From NCBI RefSeq assembly GCF_000284255.1, contig NC_017075.1:4030001-4094000 (forward strand): a stretch of DNA of 64,000 bases, in the 5' to 3' direction. The notes below the pieces were generated by a model. The model was given only the letters and a program-made list of their open reading frames with translations. It was not told the origin of the DNA and searched no databases. The position numbers were made by a program, and so were the translations under genes. This stretch comes from Rubrivivax gelatinosus IL144 (GTDB lineage Bacteria; Pseudomonadota; Gammaproteobacteria; Burkholderiales; Burkholderiaceae_C). Within the stretch, counting starts at the first letter, position 1. Every line of letters begins with the position of its first letter. This document shows, piece after piece, positions 56,980 through 64,000 of the stretch.

Positions 56980-59900
56980 ATGTGGTGGAACAAGGACCGA
57001 CAAGCCCGGCCGGAAACGACCCGCCGGCCGGAACGCAAGGCGATGCCGACGCTGATGCGGGCGCTGGAGCCGCGCGTGATGTTCGACGGCGCTGCCGTCG
57101 CGACGGCGGCCGCCGCGCACCACGCCGATCCGGCACCGGACGTGCATGCCGCCGCCGAGCCGGCGCCGCACGACACGCCGGCCGCGGTGCAGCCGGCGCA
57201 CGCGAGCGATGCGCGCAAGGAAATCGTCTTCGTCGACACCCGCACGCCGGACTACCAGTCGCTGCTGCAGGGCATCTCGCCCGACGCCGAGGTGGTGCTG
57301 CTCAGAACCGACCGCGACGGCGTGCAGCAGATCGCCGACGCGCTGGCCGGCCGCAGCGGCATCGACGCCGTGCACCTGATCTCGCACGGTGACGCCGGCG
57401 TGCTGCTGCTGGGCAACGGGCCGCTGTTCGAAGGCAATCTGGCACAGCACCGCGACCAGCTCCAGGCCATCGGCAAGGCGCTGAGCGCCGACGGCGACAT
57501 CCTGCTGTACGGCTGCGACATCGGCGCCGGCAGCGAGGGCCGGGCCTTCCTGTCGCATCTGGCGGCCCTGACCGGCGCGGACGTCGCGGCATCGGACGAC
57601 GGCACCGGCGGCGCGGCCAAGGGCGGCAACTGGGAGCTGGAAGTCACGACCGGAGCGGTGGCCGCCAGCCACGCGCTGGACCTGGCCGCCCTCGGGAGCT
57701 ACGACCACCTGCTGGAGACCACGTCGGTCAGCACCCTCGCCCAGTTGAAGAGCGCCATCGCCACGGGTGTTGGCGACAACGTCGACGACGTGATCACGCT
57801 CACCGGCAACATCACCTTCACCGGCTTCAGCGACACCATCTCCATCAACGTCACCGACGGCCACACCCTGCAGATCGTCGGCGGTGGCTTCGCCATCGAC
57901 GGGGCCAACAAGGCCCGGGTCCTGAACGTCAACACCACGGGCGCCAACTCCCAGGTCGCGCTGGACAACATCACCATCCGCAATGGCCTGATCGTCGGCA
58001 ACGGTGGCAACGAGAACTCGGCCGCATCCGATAGCGTGGGTGCCGGTATCTACAACGCGGGCATCCTGACCATCACCAACAGCACCATTACCGGCAACAA
58101 GGCGTCCGGTGGCGGTGGTGGTGGTGGCGACTCCGGTGGCTACTACGGTGGCGGCGGTGGCGGCGGCGGCGGTTTCGGGAGCACCTCCGGCGGCTCCGGC
58201 GGTAGCAGTGCTGGTGCCGGCGTCTCACCCACGCCCGCTTCCGGCATCAACGGGGGCAATGGCGCGGGCGGTACCAGCTCCTTCGGTGGGCGTGGCGGCG
58301 GCGCGGCCGGCGGCGCGGGGGGCAGCTACAGCGGTGACGGCAACAGCACCACCGGTTACACCGCAGGGGGCGGGGGTGGGTCGGCCAACAACGGCAGCAC
58401 CAGCATTGGCGGCGGCGGCGGCGGCGGTGGTGTCGCTGCGGTCGGCGGCAAGGGGGGCGCCGCTGCAGGGGGCATCTTCAACGCCAGCAGCGGCATCCTG
58501 ACCATCGTCAACAGCAGCCTGACCAACAACCTGGGGGCTGGTGGTGGTGGCGGTGGCGGTGTCTCCAGCGACGCGGCCACAGGTCCTGGCAACAGGGTGG
58601 GCAATGGCGGGGCGGGCGGTGCCGGGGTCGGTGCCATCTGGAACTCCGGCGGCACGGTGCGGATGGACAGCACCAGTTTCAACACCCTCGTCATCGGCAA
58701 CGCCGGTGCGGGCGGCCTGGGCGGCAAGGCGGCCGGCGGCACGAACGTCAACGGTGCCGACGGCGCGTCCACCTCGACCATCTACACCACCAACGGCGGC
58801 ACCACCGATACCAGCTACAACCCCAACGCCACGCCGACCGTCGGCAACCTCAACGGCGACAGCATCGCCTGGGGTGGCGTGGGCAATACCGTGCGCCTGG
58901 ACGCGGGCGGCAACGCCAGCCTGGCCGATGCCGAGCTGGGGGCGCTGAACAGCGGCAACGGCAACTGGTCCGGCGCCAGCCTGGTGATCCAGCGCAACGG
59001 CACGGCGGTGGGCACGGACGTGCTGGGATTCGACACCTCCGGTGCGCTGTTCACCGTCAGCGGCAGCAACCTGCAGTCGGGCGGGCTGACCTTCGCCACC
59101 TTCACCAACACCGGCGGCGTGCTGACCGTCAGCTTCACCAGCAGCGGCACCGCGGCCACCACCGCACTGGTCAACGACGTGGCGCAGCGCATCACCTACC
59201 GCAGCGACACGCCGGCCGGCGACGCCAACGTCAAGTTCACCGTCAACGACGGTGCCGGCGCCAGCGCCACCGCCAACGTCACGGTGGCCAGCGACACCAT
59301 CTACGTCACCAACACCACCGACACCGCGACCATCGACGCCAGCAACGGCACGAGCTTCAGCGAGGCCGTGGCCATCGCCGCGGCCGACAGCACCGGTACC
59401 CAGACCATCGTCTTCGCCAGCAGCCTGGCCGGGCAGACGCTGAACCTCAACGCCGTGTCGATCAACGAGAGCCTGACGCTCGACATGGACCAGGCCAGCG
59501 GCCTGACCCTCACCAGCGGCACCATCACGCTGGGCGGGGGCACCACGCAGACCTTCAGCCACGGTGCCGGCGACACCGCGACCATATCCAGCGTCATTGC
59601 CGGCAGCGGCGCCCTGACCAAGGCCGGTGCCGGCACCCTGACCCTCTCCGGTGCCGGCAACACCTTCACCGGTGCCACCACCCTCAGTGCCGGCACCCTG
59701 ACGGTGAGCGCCGGGGATGCGCTCTCCAGCAACACCAGCGTGTCGATCGCGGCGGGTGCCACCCTGGCCCTGGCCAGCAACGAAACGTTGGGCAACCTCT
59801 CCGGTGCCGGCTCGGTGACGCTCGGCAGTTTCAGCCTCACCAGCACCCAGAGCGCGGACACCACCTTCTCCGGCTCCATCAGCGGCACCGGCGGGGTGAC

Positions 59901-62900
59901 CATCAACCAGGCCGGTGCCGCCACCTACTCGACGACCTTCTCCGGCACCAACACCTACACCGGGTCCACCATCCTGGCGAACTACGGTTGGCTGAAGCTC
60001 AGTGGCGACGCCTCCATGTCCAACAGCAGCGCCGTGCGGGTCAACGGCAGCAGCGTCCTGACACTGCAGTCGGACCAGACCATCGGCAGCCTGGCGAGCA
60101 ACAACGCCAACGCCAGCATCCAGTTGGGCAGCTACACCCTGACCGCCGGGGGCGACAACACGGCCACCACCGTCACCGGGGTGATCTCCGGCACCGGCTC
60201 GCTGGTCAAGCAGGGCAGCGGCACCCTGACCCTCTCCGGCAGCAACACCTACGGCGGCACCACCACCGTCTCCACCGGCACCCTGTCGATCGCCAGTGAC
60301 GGCAACCTGGGCAGCGGGACCGTCAACCTGGCGGGGGGAAGCGTGCTCAACGTCTCGGGCGCCACCACCATCGACAACGCCATCGTCCTGACCGGCAACA
60401 GCAGCATCGGCAACAGCAGCGCCGTCACCCTGAGTGGTGCCATCAGCGGTGCCTACGACCTGACGAAAACCGGCAGCGGCAACCTGACCCTGTCCGGCAG
60501 CAACAGCTATGGCTCCACCTACGTGAGTGCCGGCACGCTGAGCGTGAGCAGCGACGGCAACCTGGGCTCGGGCGCGGTCAACCTGGCCGCCGGCACCACC
60601 CTGGCACTCACCGGCGCCACCACCGTCGACAACGCCATCGTCCTCGGTGGTGATGCCACGGTCAGTGCAGCGGCCAACGCCACCCTGTCCGGGGTGATCA
60701 GCGGTGCCTACACCCTGACCAAGGCGGGCGCCTCGACGCTGACCCTGTCCGGTGCCAACACCTATGGCGCCACCACCGTCAGCGCCGGCACCCTGAGCGT
60801 CGCCAGCGACGCCAACCTGGGCAGCGGGACCCTGACCCTGGGCTCCGGTTCGACCCTGGCGGTGACCAGCGCCGGGACCCTCGACAACGCCATCGCCCTC
60901 GGCGGCAACGCCACGGTGGACACCGCCGCCGACACGACGCTCTCCGGCGTCATCAGCGGCAGCAACAGCCTGAGCAAGACCGGCAGCGCCGTGCTGACCC
61001 TCACCGGCAGCAACACCTACAGCGGCAGCACCAGCATCAACGCCGGCACCCTGAGCGTCGCCAGCGACGCCAACCTCGGCGCCGGGGCTCTCAACCTGGC
61101 CAACGGCAGCACGCTGCAGATCACCGGCAGCACCACCATCGACAACGCTCTGGCGCTGACCGGCCTGGTCACGATCAATGCCGGCGCCGCCTCGACCCTG
61201 TCCGGCGTCATCAGCGGCACCGGCAACCTGACCAAGACCGGCTCCAGCAGCCTGACCCTGTCCGGCAGCAACACCAACTCCGGCGCCACCACGGTGTCCG
61301 CCGGCAGCCTGGTGGTCAACGGCAGCACCAGCAGCGCCACCACCGTGGCCAGCGGCGCCACGCTGGCCGGCGGCGGCACCCTGGGCGGCGACGTCACCGT
61401 GCAGAGCGGCGGCACGCTGTCGCCGGGCAGCGCGGGCGCCGGCACGCTCACCGTCAACGGCAACCTGACCCTGGCCTCGGGCAGCACGCTGGCCCTGGAC
61501 ATCAATGGCAGCACCGCCGGCACCGGCTACGACCGCGTGGTGGTCAACGGCAACGTCGACGTCTCCGGTGCCACACTGGCGGTGACCCACGGCTACGCGG
61601 CCGCCAGCGGCGACAGCTACACGGTGATCGTCAACGACGCCGCCGACAGCGTCGTCGGGACCTTCGCCGGCATCAGCGAGGGCGGCAAGTTCAACGCGGC
61701 GGGCGACGGCACCGAGCTGACCACCAGCTACATCGGCGGCAGCGGCAACGACCTGACGCTCACCGCGCCGATCGCCCCGACCGTGACCAGCGTCTCGTCG
61801 AGCAGCGCCAATGGCAGCTACAAGATCGGCGACGTCATCACCATCACCGTGCGCTTCGACAGCGCGGTGAACGTGACCGGCACGCCGACGCTGACGCTGG
61901 AGACCGGCGCCACGGACCGGGTGCTGAACTACGTCTCGGGCTCGGGCACCGACACGCTGAGCTTCAGCTACACCGTGCAGGCCGGCGACAGCTCCGCCGA
62001 CCTCGACGTCGTCTCCAGCTCGGCCCTGAGCCTCAACGGCGGCAGCATCCGGGACGGCGCCAACCAGGCGGCCATCCTGACGCTGCCGACCCCGGGCGCC
62101 GCCGGCTCCCTGGGCGCCAACAAGGCGCTGGTGGTCGACGGCGTGCGCCCGCTCGCCAGCAGCATCACCGTCAGCGACACGGCGCTGCGCATCGGCGAGA
62201 CGGCGACCGTCACCATCAGCTTCAGCGAGGCGGTCATCGGCCTGGACATCGCCGACTTCAGCGTGGCCAACGGCAGCCTCGCCGGCCTCAGCAGCAGCGA
62301 TGGCGGCCTGACCTGGACGGCGACCTTCACCCCAGGCACCAACGTCAGCGATGCCAGCAATCTGATCACCCTCGACAACACCGGGGTGATGGACCAGGCG
62401 GGCAACGCCGGCAGCGGCAGCACCGACTCGGGCAACTACGCCATCGACACCCAGCGGCCGACGGCCAGCATCGTGGTCGCCGACAACGCGCTGAAGGTCG
62501 GCGAGACCAGCACCGTCACCATCACCTTCAACGAGGCGGTGACCGGGCTGACGACGGCGGACTTCCTGGTCGACAACGGCAGCCTCAGCGGCCTCGCGAC
62601 CAGCGACGGCGGCGTCACCTGGACCGCGACGCTGACGCCGAGCGCCAGTGTCACCGACACCAGCAACCTGGTGACGCTGGACAACACCGGTGTGCAGGAC
62701 CTGGCGGGCAACGCCGGCCTCGGCACCACCGACTCCAACAACTACGCCATCGACACCCAGCGCCCGACGGCCAGCATCGTGGTCGCCGACAGCGCGCTGA
62801 AGGCCGGGCAGACCACGACGGTCACCATCAGCTTCAGCGAAGCCGTGACCGGGCTGAGCACGGCCGACTTCAGCGTCGCCAACGGCACGCTCACCGACCT

Positions 62901-64000
62901 CGCCAGCAGCGACGGCGGCCTGACCTGGACCGCGACCCTGACGCCGGCGGCCGAGGTCGTCGACAGCACCAACCTCGTCACCCTGGACAACACCGGCGTG
63001 ACCGACCTGGCCGGCAACGCCGGCCAGGGCAGCACCGACTCCAACAACTACGCGCTCGAGACCACGCGGCCGACGGCCAGCATCGCCATCGCCGACAGCG
63101 CGCTGAAGATCGGCGAGACGACGACCGTCACGATCAGCTTCAGCGAAGCCGTCAGCGGCCTGACGACGGCGGACTTCACGGTGGCCAACGGCACGCTGAG
63201 CGACCTGGCCACCGCCGACGGCGGCCGCACCTGGACCGCCACGCTGACGCCCACCGCCGACGCCCAGGCCGGCAGCAACGTCATCACGCTCGACAACACC
63301 GGTTACGCCGACGCAGCCGGCAACACCGGCAGCGGCACGACGACGTCCGCCGGCTACGCCGTCGACACGCTGCGCCCGACGGCCAGCATCACGATCGCCG
63401 ACAGCGCGCTGAAGGCCGGCGAGACGAGCACCGTCACGATCAGCTTCAGCGAGGCGGTGAGCGGCCTGACGACCGCCGACTTCACGGTGGCCAACGGCAC
63501 GCTGAGCGGCCTGGCCTCCAGCGACGGCGGCATCACCTGGACGGCGACGCTGACGCCCGGCGCCGACTTGAGCGATGCGAGCAACGTCATCACGCTGGAC
63601 AACACCGGCGTCGCCGACGCCGCCGGCAACAGCGGCTCAGGCACGACGAACTCGGCGAACTACACGATCGACACGCAGCGGCCGACGGCCGGCATCGCCA
63701 TCGCCGACACGGCGCTGAAGGCCGGCGAGACGACGACCGTGACGATCAGCTTCAGCGAAGCCGTGAGCGGCCTGACGACGGCCGACTTCACGGTCGCCAA
63801 CGGCACGCTGAGCAACCTCGCCTCCAACGACGGCGGCCTCACCTGGACCGCGACGCTGACGCCCGGCGCCGACTTGAGCGACGCCAGCAACGTCATCACG
63901 CTGGACAACACCGGGTACACCGACGCAGCCGGCAACACCGGCACCGGCACGACGAGCTCGGCCAACTACGCGGTCGACACGCAGCGGCCGACGGCCAGCA
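56980..64000 (+). CDS. Giant DUF4347 surface adhesin with Ig-like repeats (3' end beyond window)
   Basis: At least 2,340 codons are visible, continuing past the window. The N-terminus carries LMRALEPRVMFDGAA, a LEPR-type leader. DUF4347 (about residues 78-230, KEIVFVDTRTPDYQSLLQGI) follows. A region of parallel-beta-helix type (about 250-370) has NITFTGFSD and GIYNAGILTITNS blocks. Then come a glycine-rich stretch (about 375-597), autotransporter-type passenger repeats (about 870-1460), one Ig-like domain (about 1600-1680) and six full copies of a 102-residue Ig-like unit. Proteins like this are normally exported by type I secretion and mediate attachment or biofilm formation. GAGGAA is nine bases before the ATG. 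The C-terminal secretion signal is not in the window. Confidence 0.9.
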   Translation, partial: MWWNKDRQARPETTRRPERKAMPTLMRALEPRVMFDGAAVATAAAAHHADPAPDVHAAAEPAPHDTPAAVQPAHASDARKEIVFVDTRTPDYQSLLQGISPDAEVVLLRTDRDGVQQIADALAGRSGIDAVHLISHGDAGVLLLGNGPLFEGNLAQHRDQLQAIGKALSADGDILLYGCDIGAGSEGRAFLSHLAALTGADVAASDDGTGGAAKGGNWELEVTTGAVAASHALDLAALGSYDHLLETTSVSTLAQLKSAIATGVGDNVDDVITLTGNITFTGFSDTISINVTDGHTLQIVGGGFAIDGANKARVLNVNTTGANSQVALDNITIRNGLIVGNGGNENSAASDSVGAGIYNAGILTITNSTITGNKASGGGGGGGDSGGYYGGGGGGGGGFGSTSGGSGGSSAGAGVSPTPASGINGGNGAGGTSSFGGRGGGAAGGAGGSYSGDGNSTTGYTAGGGGGSANNGSTSIGGGGGGGGVAAVGGKGGAAAGGIFNASSGILTIVNSSLTNNLGAGGGGGGGVSSDAATGPGNRVGNGGAGGAGVGAIWNSGGTVRMDSTSFNTLVIGNAGAGGLGGKAAGGTNVNGADGASTSTIYTTNGGTTDTSYNPNATPTVGNLNGDSIAWGGVGNTVRLDAGGNASLADAELGALNSGNGNWSGASLVIQRNGTAVGTDVLGFDTSGALFTVSGSNLQSGGLTFATFTNTGGVLTVSFTSSGTAATTALVNDVAQRITYRSDTPAGDANVKFTVNDGAGASATANVTVASDTIYVTNTTDTATIDASNGTSFSEAVAIAAADSTGTQTIVFASSLAGQTLNLNAVSINESLTLDMDQASGLTLTSGTITLGGGTTQTFSHGAGDTATISSVIAGSGALTKAGAGTLTLSGAGNTFTGATTLSAGTLTVSAGDALSSNTSVSIAAGATLALASNETLGNLSGAGSVTLGSFSLTSTQSADTTFSGSISGTGGVTINQAGAATYSTTFSGTNTYTGSTILANYGWLKLSGDASMSNSSAVRVNGSSVLTLQSDQTIGSLASNNANASIQLGSYTLTAGGDNTATTVTGVISGTGSLVKQGSGTLTLSGSNTYGGTTTVSTGTLSIASDGNLGSGTVNLAGGSVLNVSGATTIDNAIVLTGNSSIGNSSAVTLSGAISGAYDLTKTGSGNLTLSGSNSYGSTYVSAGTLSVSSDGNLGSGAVNLAAGTTLALTGATTVDNAIVLGGDATVSAAANATLSGVISGAYTLTKAGASTLTLSGANTYGATTVSAGTLSVASDANLGSGTLTLGSGSTLAVTSAGTLDNAIALGGNATVDTAADTTLSGVISGSNSLSKTGSAVLTLTGSNTYSGSTSINAGTLSVASDANLGAGALNLANGSTLQITGSTTIDNALALTGLVTINAGAASTLSGVISGTGNLTKTGSSSLTLSGSNTNSGATTVSAGSLVVNGSTSSATTVASGATLAGGGTLGGDVTVQSGGTLSPGSAGAGTLTVNGNLTLASGSTLALDINGSTAGTGYDRVVVNGNVDVSGATLAVTHGYAAASGDSYTVIVNDAADSVVGTFAGISEGGKFNAAGDGTELTTSYIGGSGNDLTLTAPIAPTVTSVSSSSANGSYKIGDVITITVRFDSAVNVTGTPTLTLETGATDRVLNYVSGSGTDTLSFSYTVQAGDSSADLDVVSSSALSLNGGSIRDGANQAAILTLPTPGAAGSLGANKALVVDGVRPLASSITVSDTALRIGETATVTISFSEAVIGLDIADFSVANGSLAGLSSSDGGLTWTATFTPGTNVSDASNLITLDNTGVMDQAGNAGSGSTDSGNYAIDTQRPTASIVVADNALKVGETSTVTITFNEAVTGLTTADFLVDNGSLSGLATSDGGVTWTATLTPSASVTDTSNLVTLDNTGVQDLAGNAGLGTTDSNNYAIDTQRPTASIVVADSALKAGQTTTVTISFSEAVTGLSTADFSVANGTLTDLASSDGGLTWTATLTPAAEVVDSTNLVTLDNTGVTDLAGNAGQGSTDSNNYALETTRPTASIAIADSALKIGETTTVTISFSEAVSGLTTADFTVANGTLSDLATADGGRTWTATLTPTADAQAGSNVITLDNTGYADAAGNTGSGTTTSAGYAVDTLRPTASITIADSALKAGETSTVTISFSEAVSGLTTADFTVANGTLSGLASSDGGITWTATLTPGADLSDASNVITLDNTGVADAAGNSGSGTTNSANYTIDTQRPTAGIAIADTALKAGETTTVTISFSEAVSGLTTADFTVANGTLSNLASNDGGLTWTATLTPGADLSDASNVITLDNTGYTDAAGNTGTGTTSSANYAVDTQRPTAS
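58105..58765 (+). repeat. Glycine-rich low-complexity block in the adhesin
   Basis: Runs of GGC/GGT encode stretches such as SGGGGGGGDSGGYYGGGGGG and GGAGGAGVGAIWN. It resembles the glycine-rich loops inserted in beta-helical surface proteins. Codons vary between GGC, GGT and GGG more than in neighbouring genes. Confidence 0.85.
59580..61380 (+). repeat. Autotransporter-type passenger (PATR-like) repeats in the adhesin
   Basis: About nine imperfect units built around GTLTLSGANTYGATTVSAGT, with linked SGVISGTGNLTKTG segments. These match passenger-associated repeats of autotransporters and form beta-helical rods. Confidence 0.85.
62130..64000 (+). repeat. Exact 306-bp tandem repeats coding for Ig-like domains
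   Basis: Six full units (62130, 62436, 62742, 63048, 63354 and 63660) and the beginning of a seventh. The landmark acggcc recurs at 62461, 62767, 63073, 63379, 63685 and 63991, always 306 bases apart. Each unit encodes 102 residues with RPTASI, ALKxGETTTVTISFSEAV, GLTTADFTVANGTLS and VITLDNTG. Confidence 0.95.

Noticed and set aside
58225..61590. A 1,121-codon antisense frame inside the adhesin
   Set aside because: It is Gly/Ala/Val/Gln-rich with no recognisable domain and mirrors the repeat structure of the sense gene. It is a by-product of repeated GC-rich DNA.
62130..64000. Regular repeats considered as a CRISPR array
   Set aside because: The units are 306 bp, coding, and have no spacers.

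Overview
The window is very GC-rich (codon third positions are almost always G or C) and densely packed with short intergenic gaps and many ATGA or GTGA start/stop overlaps. The gene repertoire (type IV minor pilin cluster, NrsF/SigF pair, Hut system with HutD/HutF/HutG, IF-1 next to a cold-shock gene, DUF4347 adhesin) fits a betaproteobacterium of the Burkholderiales, most likely a Rubrivivax/Ideonella/Leptothrix-type lineage. That placement is inference. I saw no rRNA, tRNA, CRISPR array, insertion sequence or prophage.

Layout: 1-6.8 kb, a cyclic beta-1,2-glucan synthase (minus strand, 3' end outside the window) preceded by a small membrane ORF. 7.0-8.6 kb, a Crp/Fnr regulator and a diguanylate cyclase, each with a copy of the same palindromic operator upstream. 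8.7-9.8 kb, a DauA-like D-amino acid dehydrogenase. 10.0-14.0 kb, a five-gene minor pilin operon ending in an unusually large PilX-like protein with a repeat-rich body. 14.0-21.8 kb, a SulP transporter, a glutamine amidotransferase, a thermonuclease-like protein, a coupled DUF429/Lhr-type helicase/DUF1232 set, and an asparaginase. 21.9-26.1 kb, a complete four-gene sugar ABC importer. 26.1-36.6 kb, two MFS transporters, a PQQ-propeller protein, two LysR regulators, a TPR-GGDEF protein, an MscS channel and an SDR. 36.6-40.9 kb, two tandem paralogues in which a PTS EIIC-like membrane domain is fused to an EAL phosphodiesterase domain. 41.3-42.0 kb, a small hypothetical ORF, infA, and a cold-shock gene disrupted by a 7-bp tandem duplication.

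42.1-45.8 kb holds the most interesting system. It is a bufferin-type copper-peptide (RiPP) operon: a DUF2282 precursor, a single-chain fusion of the DUF692 (MNIO) oxidative enzyme with its DUF2063 partner, a DoxX protein, an ECF sigma factor (SigF type) and its anti-sigma NrsF, all co-directional and mostly overlapping. Upstream of the precursor sits GTAACC-N16-CGTA, which closely resembles the SigF promoter I recall from Caulobacter. The operon would therefore make its own regulator and a metal-binding peptide under metal stress.

48.0-55.9 kb is a complete histidine utilisation locus: hutHU diverge from hutCDIGF, with a perfect 16-bp palindrome in the shared promoter region. From 56.1 kb to the window end there is a sulfotransferase followed by a giant surface adhesin (LEPR-type N-terminus, DUF4347, glycine-rich block, autotransporter-type repeats, exact 306-bp Ig-like repeats) that runs out of the window. 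Five proteins for cyclic-di-GMP turnover are spread between 7.8 and 48 kb, in keeping with an organism that regulates surface attachment closely.
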